Below are positions 43,948 through 52,545 of a DNA stretch of 64,000 nt, piece after piece. A model generated the notes under the pieces. It saw only the letters and a program-made list of their open reading frames with translations. It searched no databases and was not told the origin of the DNA. Origin of the DNA: Paracoccus onubensis (GTDB lineage: Bacteria; Pseudomonadota; Alphaproteobacteria; Rhodobacterales; Rhodobacteraceae); NCBI RefSeq assembly GCF_003591515.1, contig NZ_QZCG01000008.1, forward strand, positions 1 through 64,000. Direction: 5' to 3'. The position numbers and the translations under genes are program-made. Each line of letters starts with the position of its first letter. The first letter of the stretch is position 1.

Positions 43948-46602
43948 TCAGGCAGCGTCATCCAGCAGCCGGCCAAGGATCTGTGGCAGGATGCCGCCCG
44001 CGCGCAGGGTCTCGATTTCCGACTCGGATTGCACGTCCAGCCTGACGGGAAACAGGATTTCGCTTTCCTGCCCGGTTCCTTGTGCGCGGCGGATCCGTAA
44101 CCGCATCCGGCAACGGGGGGCGAACATGGCTTCGGGCAAAATATCGAGCAATTCCGTTCCTGTCAGGGCAATTCGCGCTGCGTTCCAGCCCGGCGCAAAG
44201 GTCAGTGGCACTACGCCCATCCCGACCAGATTGCTGCGGTGGATCCGTTCGAAGCTTTCCGCCAGAACCATGACGACGCCCAGCATTCGCAATCCTTTCG
44301 CCGCCCAGTCGCGCGATGAACCGGCGCCATAGTTGCGTCCGGCAACGATGATCGAGCTTTCGCCGCGCGCTATTCGCTCTTGCGCGGCGGTCCAGACCGG
44401 AACGGGCTCACCAGAGGCAGCGGGCGCGAGATTGCCGCGAAGCCCGCCAGCCAATGCGTTTTCAAGAAGTGGATTGTCGAACATTCCGCGTGCGCAAATC
44501 GCGGGGTTTCCGCGGCGCAGACCATAGTTTCCGGGTCGCGTTGCGCCACGTTCAGTCAGCCATTCCGCTGCCGGCGTGCCAGGACGGATCGCCCCGTTGG
44601 GCGAAATATGATCGGTGGTGATTCCATCGCCCAGCACGAGGAGCGGCCGCATTCCCGCGGCGCCCGTTTGTGGATCGAATGCCGGCGGAAGTTTGGGAAA
44701 ATCCGAAGAACGGATGAACAGGCTGTCATCCTTCCAGGGAAAACGAGCGGTGGCGGGGGCGGGCAATAAGCGCCAGTCTTCCGTCATCATCTGCCCCGAT
44801 GAATACGTATCGCGGAAACGTCCGGCGGTAACGAAACGCCGCACCGCGCCCTCGACCTCATCGGGGTCAGGAAGGATTTCGTCAAGATGCACCGGGCGGC
44901 CCTTTGCATCCACACCCAGCGGATCGTGCGACAGATCGACCGAGATCGATCCCGCGATTGCCGCCGCGATCACCAGCGCCGGAGATGCAAGATAGGCGGC
45001 CTTTACCGAAGGATGAATGCGTCCTTCGAAATTCCGGTTACCGGACAGAACCGCGACGGTGGCAAGGTTGTTTTCGGTGATTTGCCTCTGCCATTCCGGA
45101 TCAAGCGGCCCGGAATTTCCATTGCAGGTGGTGCAACCGTAGCCGACCGTGTGGAAACCCAGAGCCTCGAGCGCAGGCGTCAGGCCGGCGGCGTCGAGAT
45201 AATCCGTAACCGCGCGCGAACCCGGCGCCATCGAGCATTTGACCCACGGTTTTGGCGTCAGCCCTCGCGCCGCAGCATTGCGAGCAAGCATCCCGGCTGT
45301 GATCATCAGCATGGGATTGGCGGTGTTGGTACAGCTTGTGATCGCAGCGATGACTATCGCGCCGTGGCCGAATGTCCCGGATGCAGCCGGTTCGTCCACC
45401 TTCAGAGCGGCGAGCCGCGCATCGAAGGATGCCGGCACCTGACCAAGCGTCACCCGCTGTTCGGGGCGGCTTGGTCCTGCCATGACCGGCTCGACCGTAG
45501 CAAGGTCAAAGACGTGATTTTCAGTCAGGCCGGTTGCCGCTTCGCCCGTTTCGGACCAGAGACCCTGCACGCGGGCATAGTTCTCTATCTCGGCAAGATG
45601 ATCGCCGCTGCGCCCGGTCATGGCGAGATAGGCAATCGTTGCCCGGTCGATTGGAAAATAGCAGCAAGTGGCGCCGTATTCCGGGGCCATATTTGCGATG
45701 GTCGCGCGGGTGGCCAGCGATAGGCCGGCAAGCCCCGATCCGTGCATTTCGACAAAGGCGCCGACCACGCCGATCTGGCGTAGAAAAGCGGTGATATGCA
45801 GCACGAGATCAGTCGCCGCCGCGCCGCGAGGCAGCACGCCCCGCAATTCCAGCCCCACTACTCTCGGCGCTTCAAGCCCAAGCGGCAGGCCAAGTATCGC
45901 GGCTTCTGCCTCGATCCCGCCGACACCCCAGCCGAGAATGCCGAGCGCGTTGACCATCGTGGTGTGGCTGTCGGTTCCGATCATCGTATCGGGGCGCAGA
46001 ACCCGGCGGCCGGCAATGCGCGTGTCCCGGATCACGGTGCTTAGCCATTCGATATTGACCTGATGCATGATGCCGCGGCCGGGTGGAATCACCCGAACCG
46101 TTTCGAACGCATTCTCGCACCATTTAATGAATTCGAAGCGTTCGGTATTTCGCTGAAATTCGATCTCTCGATTGCGAAGCAATGCATCGAACCGGCCCGC
46201 GATCTCGACGGAAAGCGAATGGTCGACCACGAAGTCGACCGGGATCCGTGGCTCCAACCGGTGAGGTTCGGCCCCTGCATGCGCAAGTACGTCGCGCATC
46301 GAAGCGAGATCGGTCATCAACGGAATGCCAAGGAAGTCCTGCAAAAGCGCCCGGCCCGGTGCAAAGGAGATCGGGGCAGCATTCATGTCTCCGGTCACGG
46401 CGGCACGTAGCGCGTCAAGTTCGATCCGGGCGGCATCCCCGTTTTTGCGCCAAAGAATATCCTCGGCCAATACCAGCAGCGATCTGGGTAAATGGCAAAG
46501 CGGCCCGTACAGGGCTTCCGCAGCGGCAAGGCTCAGATAATGGTTACCCGGCGTTCCACCGCCAAGCGGACGAAGCAGTTCGGGACTTGCACAATCCTGC
46601 AT
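43948..46602 (-). CDS. Aconitase-family hydro-lyase (AcnA/AcnD type)
   Basis: This 884-residue iron-sulfur enzyme has the 4Fe-4S cysteines in IAAITSCTNTANP and VGYGCTTCNGNSGPL, the substrate loop MIGTDSHTTMVNALGILGWG and the swivel-domain motif NYGAGSSRDWAAKGLRMLG. Aconitases dehydrate and rehydrate tri- or substituted dicarboxylates. It ends the leftward operon TctC, TctB, TctA, aconitase, so the imported compound or an early intermediate is probably its substrate. A housekeeping citrate role is less likely in this setting. 2-Methylcitrate dehydratase (AcnD) is a possible relative, but no PrpF or PrpC gene is present. Confidence 0.85.
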   Translation of the reverse strand: MQDCASPELLRPLGGGTPGNHYLSLAAAEALYGPLCHLPRSLLVLAEDILWRKNGDAARIELDALRAAVTGDMNAAPISFAPGRALLQDFLGIPLMTDLASMRDVLAHAGAEPHRLEPRIPVDFVVDHSLSVEIAGRFDALLRNREIEFQRNTERFEFIKWCENAFETVRVIPPGRGIMHQVNIEWLSTVIRDTRIAGRRVLRPDTMIGTDSHTTMVNALGILGWGVGGIEAEAAILGLPLGLEAPRVVGLELRGVLPRGAAATDLVLHITAFLRQIGVVGAFVEMHGSGLAGLSLATRATIANMAPEYGATCCYFPIDRATIAYLAMTGRSGDHLAEIENYARVQGLWSETGEAATGLTENHVFDLATVEPVMAGPSRPEQRVTLGQVPASFDARLAALKVDEPAASGTFGHGAIVIAAITSCTNTANPMLMITAGMLARNAAARGLTPKPWVKCSMAPGSRAVTDYLDAAGLTPALEALGFHTVGYGCTTCNGNSGPLDPEWQRQITENNLATVAVLSGNRNFEGRIHPSVKAAYLASPALVIAAAIAGSISVDLSHDPLGVDAKGRPVHLDEILPDPDEVEGAVRRFVTAGRFRDTYSSGQMMTEDWRLLPAPATARFPWKDDSLFIRSSDFPKLPPAFDPQTGAAGMRPLLVLGDGITTDHISPNGAIRPGTPAAEWLTERGATRPGNYGLRRGNPAICARGMFDNPLLENALAGGLRGNLAPAASGEPVPVWTAAQERIARGESSIIVAGRNYGAGSSRDWAAKGLRMLGVVMVLAESFERIHRSNLVGMGVVPLTFAPGWNAARIALTGTELLDILPEAMFAPRCRMRLRIRRAQGTGQESEILFPVRLDVQSESEIETLRAGGILPQILGRLLDDAA

Positions 46603-46742
46603 GTCTTTTGACCTTCCTTTGGAATCGCCGGCCCTTGGCAGGTCTCTGGTGTTGTACGGACCACGACCGCGACCCCGCCGACAGAGCCAGCACCGCAGCC
46701 GGGACGGCGATGGTGGTTCCTGATGCCGGAGGGGTCATCGGT

Positions 46743-48221
46743 TCAGCTTGCGGCTGGCTTCCGCCCGAAGAGCGGTGACGCAAGTACCAGGATCGAGGCA
46801 AGGATCAGCCCCGCCGTAATCGGATGTGAAATCACGGTCAGCAAGTTATCGTTGGCCAGAATCATCGCCCGGCGCAGATTTGCTTCCAGCATTTCGCCCA
46901 GCACGAGGGCCAGCACGATCGGCGCGGGATGAATGTCGCAACGGCGCAGTACATAGCCGATCACCCCAAAGGTGGCCGTCACCATCATTTCGAAAGTGTC
47001 ATTCGCGGCGGCATAGGATCCAAGCATGCAGATCGAAGCCACGACCGTGGCGATGATCGGTCGTGGAATACGCGTGATCTGCACCCAGAGCCTTGCGCCG
47101 AAGAGACCGATCAGCAGCATGATCGGCAGGCCAGCCAGCAGGCTTACGAAGATCGAGAAAGGGATCTCGGGATTGTCTGCAAAAAGAAGGGGTCCAGGTT
47201 GAAGCCCTTGAATCGTCAGCCCGCCGATCAGCACCGCCGCACTGGCCGAGCCGGGAATGCCAAGAGACAGGAGTGGCGCCAGCGCCCCCGAAACCGAAGC
47301 ATTGTTGGCCGCCTCGGAGGCGACGATCCCTTCGGGATTGCCTGTCCCGAAGCTCGCGCCGCTGGGCGACAGTTTCTTGGCCACACCATAGCTGACCAAT
47401 GAAGCGATCGAGGCGCCTGCCCCGGGAATTACCCCGATGAGATAACCAATCAGCGACGAGCGCAGCACCGTCCGCCGGTAGGGCATCAATGTGCGCAGCG
47501 AATGGTTGGCCGAAGATGCGTGCTTTACCCGGTCGATCCTGTCATTCGCCGTCTCGATCATCACGAAGACCTCGGAAAGCGCGAAAAGCCCGATCAGTGC
47601 AGGCAGAAAGGGAATTCCGTCGATCAGATAGGGGTGGAAAACGAAACGTTCGGTGCCGCGGATCGGGTCAATGCCAATGGTGACGACGGTCAGTCCGAAC
47701 AAGAGCCCGATGATTGCCTTGAGAGTGGAACCGGCGCTTAGCACTCCGATCAGGGACAATCCGATGATTGCCAGTGCGAAATATTCCGATGGCCCGAATG
47801 CAAGCGCGGATGAGGCCATTACCTGAGCCGAGACGACGAGCAGCAGCAAGCTGATGAACGCCCCTGCCCCCGACGCCATGATTGCAAGGTTGAGTGCAAG
47901 ACCAGATTCACCCCGGTTGCACATCGGATACCCGTCAAAGGCGGTCACCGCAGAACCCGGCTGACCCGGCGCGTTGACGAGGATCGCCGGGATTCCGCCA
48001 GCATAGTCCGAAGCCATGTAGATCGACACCAGCATGACAATGGCCGGGATGGGTTCAAGTCCAAAGGTGAAGGGAATGAGCAGCGCCATCCCTATGGAGG
48101 ATGTCAGCCCCGGCATGGCTCCCACGAAATAACCGACCAGTACCCCGAAAAAGAGTGCGCCCATCACTTTGACCGTCAGCACCAGCGCCGCGGCATGCAG
48201 AAAATTCTCGATCATTTCCAA
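46743..48221 (-). CDS. tctA: Tripartite tricarboxylate transporter TctA-family permease (second system)
   Basis: This 492-residue inner-membrane permease has about twelve hydrophobic segments, with GYFVGAMPGLTSSIGMALLI, GVIPGAGASIASLVSYG, LGIPGSASAAVLIGGLTIQG and PIVLALVLGEMLEANLRRAM. It is a full-length TctA, clearly different in sequence from the TctA at 10528. It is translated after TctB and followed, after 140 bp, by the aconitase-family gene. That neighbour and the carboxylase genes suggest uptake of a di- or tricarboxylate. Confidence 0.93.
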   Translation of the reverse strand: MEMIENFLHAAALVLTVKVMGALFFGVLVGYFVGAMPGLTSSIGMALLIPFTFGLEPIPAIVMLVSIYMASDYAGGIPAILVNAPGQPGSAVTAFDGYPMCNRGESGLALNLAIMASGAGAFISLLLLVVSAQVMASSALAFGPSEYFALAIIGLSLIGVLSAGSTLKAIIGLLFGLTVVTIGIDPIRGTERFVFHPYLIDGIPFLPALIGLFALSEVFVMIETANDRIDRVKHASSANHSLRTLMPYRRTVLRSSLIGYLIGVIPGAGASIASLVSYGVAKKLSPSGASFGTGNPEGIVASEAANNASVSGALAPLLSLGIPGSASAAVLIGGLTIQGLQPGPLLFADNPEIPFSIFVSLLAGLPIMLLIGLFGARLWVQITRIPRPIIATVVASICMLGSYAAANDTFEMMVTATFGVIGYVLRRCDIHPAPIVLALVLGEMLEANLRRAMILANDNLLTVISHPITAGLILASILVLASPLFGRKPAAS

Positions 48222-48228
48222 CCTCCGG

Positions 48229-48747
48229 TCATGGCAGCGGTGTGCTGAGCAGCATCTCGAAAACGAACTTCCCGAGCGCCAGAACGATCAGCGTGGCGGC
48301 AATAAGTCCGACGGGGCTGCGGATGCCGGCGATCCAGCCGAAGACCGGCACCCAGATCACCGCGACGGGATAATAGCCCAGCCTTTCCACGGCGGCCGGG
48401 AAGGCCAGTATCATCGCCATGCTGATCACCAGCCAGAGCGGGCGTTGCACCTCGACCGCCGCCCATTGCCCGCGCGCCGAGATCGAAAGGCCAAGTTGCA
48501 AGAGGGAAAAGAGCGCAAGCGCTCCTCCGACAATGATCGGGAAGGTGCCGGGATCCAGAGCTTCGCGGCCCGAGGGCATATGTAACGCTTCCACCACGAA
48601 CCAAATTCCCATGATCAAAAGCGCCAGACAGACGATGATATCGACCGTTCGGCCCGACAGGCGGAGGCTTTTCTCTGTCCGCGTGGGGTTTTCAACCTGT
48701 TGTTTGTGCTTGATGTTCCTGGTCAAGGCTATGTCCTGACTATTCAT
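48229..48747 (-). CDS. tctB: Tripartite tricarboxylate transporter TctB-family small permease (second system)
   Basis: This 172-residue membrane protein has four hydrophobic segments (VDIIVCLALLIMGIWFVVEA, IIVGGALALFSLLQLGLSI, LVISMAMILAFPAAVERLGYY and VGLIAATLIVLALGKFVFEM). The DPGTFPIIVGGALALFSLLQ region is the typical TctB stretch. The gene sits between TctC and TctA with gaps of only 3 and 7 bp. Confidence 0.88.
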   Translation of the reverse strand: MNSQDIALTRNIKHKQQVENPTRTEKSLRLSGRTVDIIVCLALLIMGIWFVVEALHMPSGREALDPGTFPIIVGGALALFSLLQLGLSISARGQWAAVEVQRPLWLVISMAMILAFPAAVERLGYYPVAVIWVPVFGWIAGIRSPVGLIAATLIVLALGKFVFEMLLSTPLP

Positions 48748-48750
48748 TGC

Positions 48751-49722
48751 TCAATTACCCGCGATGCCGAGCTTTGCGGTCCAGGTCTTTGCCGCCTCGT
48801 CCTGCGCATGCACAAATTCGGTGAACTCCTCATGTGCCATGAAGCCCGGAACGAGATCGGAATCCTCGATATATTTTACCATTTCAGGGGCTTGCATGAC
48901 CTCTTGGACCGCACCGCAAAGCGCGTCCTGAATCTCGGCCGGGGTTTCGGCCGGCATGACGATACCCCGGAACTGCTGCCATGTGGTATCAACCGGATAG
49001 CCAGCCTCGGCATAAGTCTGCGCGTCGGGGAATTTCGGCAGGCGTTCCGTCGACATGACGCCGATCACCTTGAGTGTGCCCGCCTTTACATGCTGTTGAA
49101 CAAGGTCGGTATAGGCGATTGCGATATCGTTATGGCCGCCGAGAGTTGCGACCACCGCGTCGCCGACACTGCTGTAAGGCACCCAGTTTATGTCGCCATC
49201 GCCAAGCTCGGCCGAATCGGCAAACATCTGCCAGGCGACCTGTCCGCCTGAAGCTTCGCCAAAACCGGCGACGGACAACTCTCCCGGTGCAGCTTTTGCC
49301 TTCTCGACCAGATCGGCGAGAGAATCGATCCCGCTGTCGGACCGGACGGCAAGCAGATATGGGTCAAGTACCATGTTACAGGCCCATGTCACCGAATCCG
49401 CGTCGAAAGTATTCGATTGCAGGAACATGCCAAGATGGGACGCGGTGACCGAACCGATGGTCTGGCCGTCCGGCTTGGCCCGGGCGAGTTGTGCCATTTG
49501 TCGCGCGCCGCTGCCGCCGTCGCGGTTCTCGACGACGACATTCACCCCCAATGCCTTCTGTAGCCCATCCGCCAGACGCCGTGCCATCACATCTGTCGCG
49601 CCGCCGGGTTTCACATGCAGGATGTAGCGGATGTCGCCCGAAGGGTAGTCCTGTGCCGCGACAGGAGCGGTCAAGCCTGCGGCTGCAGCCGCAAGCACGG
49701 CCGCCTTCATCAAAGCTCTCAT
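48751..49722 (-). CDS. tctC: Tripartite tricarboxylate transporter TctC-family binding protein (second system)
   Basis: This 323-residue periplasmic binding protein has a signal peptide of about 22 residues ending APVAA, before QDYPSGDIRYIL. The ligand loop HVKPGGATDVMARRLADGLQ and the late ELSVAGFGEASGGQVAWQMF region are those of Bug/TctC proteins. The start at 49722 follows GGAGGAA. It is the first gene of the leftward operon, and its promoter region carries the second copy of the 20-bp operator. The ligand is unknown; a branched di- or tricarboxylate is a reasonable guess. Confidence 0.92.
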   Translation of the reverse strand: MRALMKAAVLAAAAAGLTAPVAAQDYPSGDIRYILHVKPGGATDVMARRLADGLQKALGVNVVVENRDGGSGARQMAQLARAKPDGQTIGSVTASHLGMFLQSNTFDADSVTWACNMVLDPYLLAVRSDSGIDSLADLVEKAKAAPGELSVAGFGEASGGQVAWQMFADSAELGDGDINWVPYSSVGDAVVATLGGHNDIAIAYTDLVQQHVKAGTLKVIGVMSTERLPKFPDAQTYAEAGYPVDTTWQQFRGIVMPAETPAEIQDALCGAVQEVMQAPEMVKYIEDSDLVPGFMAHEEFTEFVHAQDEAAKTWTAKLGIAGN

Positions 49723-49801
49723 GTCTTCCTCCCTTTTCGCGCTTTCCCCGACAACAATGCTGTTGCATCGGCGGGGAACGCATGGCAAAGGTTAGGGTAG
49801 A

Positions 49802-49821
49802 GTAGTCGCTAACGCAACTAC
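49802..49821. promoter_or_regulatory. 20-bp operator, copy B (divergent tctC / enolase-superfamily genes)
   Basis: GTAGTCGCTAACGCAACTAC repeats the operator at 42193-42212, with 16 of 20 bases identical and the same 6-bp spacing. It lies between the leftward tctC (49722) and the rightward enolase-superfamily gene (49912). On the minus strand TTGCGT within it is spaced 17 bp from TAACCT, a possible tctC promoter. One protein bound here could control both directions. Confidence 0.72.
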
Positions 49822-49911
49822 TAAATAACCAACCATACCGCCCGCGTCTTACGCCGCTTCGATCGCGGAAAGAGCGGTTGGAAAATGCGGCAGACTCTCA
49901 GGAGGAACCCG

Positions 49912-50988
49912 GTGCCGAGACTTATGAAAGCCGTATTACGCAGATTGAACCTGCCGCTTATCCGCCCCTATCGCCTGTCCTACCGCACCTTTGAGGAATT
50001 CGAGCCTTTCCTGCTTGAACTTGAGGATGAGGACGGCAATTGCGGTTTTGCCGATGGCCACGTCTCGCCGGGATCGAGTGACGAAACGCGCGATGGGGCC
50101 TGGGCATTCCTTGACCGCCACCTGCGGGCTGCATGTGGGCGAGAACCGGCCGAAGCGTTGGAGCAGGTGCTTGAGGAGTTCGGTCAGAGCAAAGTCGCGG
50201 CCACGACGCTTGCCACCGCGCTTGAACATCTGGGCCGTCATCCGCTGCTTGACGTGACGGAGGCCGCGACACTGCCGCTTCTGACCCCGATCAACCAGAC
50301 CGATCTTTCCCGGATTCCGGCGGAAATTGAGGAATGGCTGGCGCAGGGTTTTCGGACCTTCAAGGTAAAGGTCGGCAAGGATATGGTTTCAGATCTTGCC
50401 CGGGTGGCCGCGATCCAGACCACGGTTGCCGGGCGCGCCACGTTGCGCCTTGACGCGAATCGCGGGTTCAGCCGCGATGAGGGCATTCGTTTTGCCGCCG
50501 CGCTCGATCCCACCGGGATCGAGCTTTTCGAACAACCCTGTCCTGCCGAAGACTGGGAGGCGAATGGCGCGGTGGCCGCAGCCTCGACAGTGCCGCTGAT
50601 GCTTGATGAGCCGATCTGTGCGCTGGAGGATATCGAACGCGCCGGCACTATCCCCGGCGTTGGCTTCTGCAAGCTGAAGCTAAAGCGCTTCGGCGGATTG
50701 CAGCGGCTGCGGGAAGGGCTGGAGGCAGTGCGCGCTCATGGCATGGAGCCGGTGCTGGGTGACGGTCTGGGCTCGGAAATCCACAATTGGATGGAGGCAT
50801 GCATCGCCCGCAGCGTCGTCCGTAATGCCGGCGAATTCAATGGCTTCCTGAAGCCAAGGGATCGGTTGTTCGCCGAACCCATGCAGTTCCGTGACGGAGC
50901 GGTTCATCTGCCCGCGAATTTCCATCCCACGCTGGATTCCACGCAGGTTGAACGGCTGACCGCCGAACGTCGCGACTACGTTAATTGA
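49912..50988 (+). CDS. Enolase-superfamily enzyme, muconate-lactonizing/dipeptide-epimerase subgroup
   Basis: This 358-residue protein has a (beta/alpha)7-beta barrel. Catalytic and metal residues are visible: the KVK motif with Lys151 and Lys153, metal ligands Asp181 (RLDANRGF), Glu207 (LFEQPC) and Asp232 (MLDEPI), and the opposite lysine near residue 256 (CKLKLKRFGG). This pattern is that of the MLE subgroup, which catalyses cycloisomerisation, epimerisation or o-succinylbenzoate-type dehydration. GTG 49912 has AGGAGG six bases upstream; ATG 49924 is the alternative. The gene is followed 11 bp later by the carboxyltransferase. Its substrate is unknown. Confidence 0.85.
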   Translation: MPRLMKAVLRRLNLPLIRPYRLSYRTFEEFEPFLLELEDEDGNCGFADGHVSPGSSDETRDGAWAFLDRHLRAACGREPAEALEQVLEEFGQSKVAATTLATALEHLGRHPLLDVTEAATLPLLTPINQTDLSRIPAEIEEWLAQGFRTFKVKVGKDMVSDLARVAAIQTTVAGRATLRLDANRGFSRDEGIRFAAALDPTGIELFEQPCPAEDWEANGAVAAASTVPLMLDEPICALEDIERAGTIPGVGFCKLKLKRFGGLQRLREGLEAVRAHGMEPVLGDGLGSEIHNWMEACIARSVVRNAGEFNGFLKPRDRLFAEPMQFRDGAVHLPANFHPTLDSTQVERLTAERRDYVN

Positions 50989-50999
50989 GGAGGATAAAG

Positions 51000-52535
51000 A
51001 TGCCGCATGAAACCCTGATGACCGATCTTGACCAAAGGCGCGAGGCCGCTTCCGCCATGGGCGGCGAAAGGAAACTGACTCAGCGTCGCGAAAAGGGCCA
51101 GCTCAATGCTGCCGAACGGCTTGCTGCTTTGGTGGATGAGGACAGTTTCTTCGAGACCGGTCTGCTTGGCCGTTCGAATTATTCCGCAGATGAGGCCGCA
51201 CGCACGCCTCGCGACGGCAAGATCACCGGTTTCGGTCGGATCGCCGGGCGCGACGCAGGCGTGGTGGTAAACGACTTCACGGTCAAGGGCGCCTCGACCG
51301 GCAGCACCAATTCGAAAAAGATGGGCTATATACGGCGCACCTGCACCGAGCGCGGGATGCCTTTTGTCCATATCGGCGAATCGACGGGCGCGCGGCTGCC
51401 GGATGCCATGGGCTCGAAGGGCATGGGTATGCTGCTGGGCAACGACATCACCCAGTTTCGTCGGATGCGCGACACGCCCTGGGCGGCGGCGGCGCTGGAC
51501 ACATCCTTTGGTTCATCGGCATGGCTGTGCTGCTGTTCGGATTTTTCGGTCATGCGCAAAGGCTCGATCATGTCGGTCTCAAGCCCGCGGCTCGTCTCGA
51601 TGGCGATCGGTGAAAAGGTCGATCTCGAGGAACTGGGCGGCTGGCGTATCCATGCCGAAATGACCGGCCTCATCGACCAGTTTGTCGATACCGACGAAGA
51701 GGCGATGGCCGCGATCCGGCAATTCCTGTCCTATATGCCGTCGCATAATGGCGAGACCCCGCCCGAAGCTGCCGTCAGCGATGGTTCGGGCGAGGATCAG
51801 GATCGGATTCTCGCTGTCCTCCCCGAGCGGCGCGCGCAAGTCTATAACATGAAGAAGATCCTCGAGGTAATATTCGACACAGGCAGCTTGTTCGAATTCA
51901 AGGCTCGCTTCGGCAAATCCGCAGTGGTGGCGCTGGCGCGGCTTGACGGCAAGGTGGTGGGCGTGATCGCTAATAACCCGCAGGTCGGCGGGGGTGCGCT
52001 GTCGGCTGAAGCCTGCCGCAAGATCATCGATTTCACCGTCCTTTGCGACAGCTTTAACATCCCGATCGTGCGGTTCATGGACACGCCGGGTTTTGTCGTC
52101 GGAACCGATGCCGAAAAGCGTGGCGCGCCGGGCCATATCATGAATTTCATGAATGCCACCTGTCTGACCACCGTGCCGCAAGTGACGGTGATTTGCCGCA
52201 AAGCCTATGGTCGCGCCTATGTGGCAATGGGTGGCGGCGCGCATAACGACGCGATGATCGCCTGGCCGATGGCCGAGATTTCATTCATGGATCCCGTCTT
52301 CGCCACCAACATCGTTCACAACCTCTCACCCGGACAAGAGGGTTTCGATGACGCTCTGGCCGAGATCCGGAAAGACCTTGAGGTCTGGGATATGGCGGAG
52401 ATTTTCTCGACCCAGGACGTAATCAAGCCCCAGGAAACCCGTGCCTATCTGATCCGCATGTTTGACATCCAGCGTCAGCGGCGGACCGGCGGCATCGGCC
52501 AGCATCTGATGCGCAGCTGGCCCACGAGTTATTGA
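51000..52535 (+). CDS. Acyl-CoA carboxylase carboxyltransferase (beta) subunit
   Basis: This 511-residue crotonase-fold carboxyltransferase has an N-half GRIAGRDAGVVVNDFTVKGAS followed by GMPFVHIGESTGARLPDAMG, and a C-half NNPQVGGGALSAEACRKIIDF, VRFMDTPGFVVGTDAEK and RKAYGRAYVAMGG. It moves the carboxyl group between carrier biotin and a CoA ester. ATG 51000 follows GAGGAGG. The partner subunits lie 7 kb away at 42280-43865 but share an operator with this unit. The acyl group is unknown: propionyl-, methylcrotonyl- and geranyl-CoA carboxylases all share this fold. Confidence 0.9.
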   Translation: MPHETLMTDLDQRREAASAMGGERKLTQRREKGQLNAAERLAALVDEDSFFETGLLGRSNYSADEAARTPRDGKITGFGRIAGRDAGVVVNDFTVKGASTGSTNSKKMGYIRRTCTERGMPFVHIGESTGARLPDAMGSKGMGMLLGNDITQFRRMRDTPWAAAALDTSFGSSAWLCCCSDFSVMRKGSIMSVSSPRLVSMAIGEKVDLEELGGWRIHAEMTGLIDQFVDTDEEAMAAIRQFLSYMPSHNGETPPEAAVSDGSGEDQDRILAVLPERRAQVYNMKKILEVIFDTGSLFEFKARFGKSAVVALARLDGKVVGVIANNPQVGGGALSAEACRKIIDFTVLCDSFNIPIVRFMDTPGFVVGTDAEKRGAPGHIMNFMNATCLTTVPQVTVICRKAYGRAYVAMGGGAHNDAMIAWPMAEISFMDPVFATNIVHNLSPGQEGFDDALAEIRKDLEVWDMAEIFSTQDVIKPQETRAYLIRMFDIQRQRRTGGIGQHLMRSWPTSY

Positions 52536-52545
52536 GGGGATTCTC

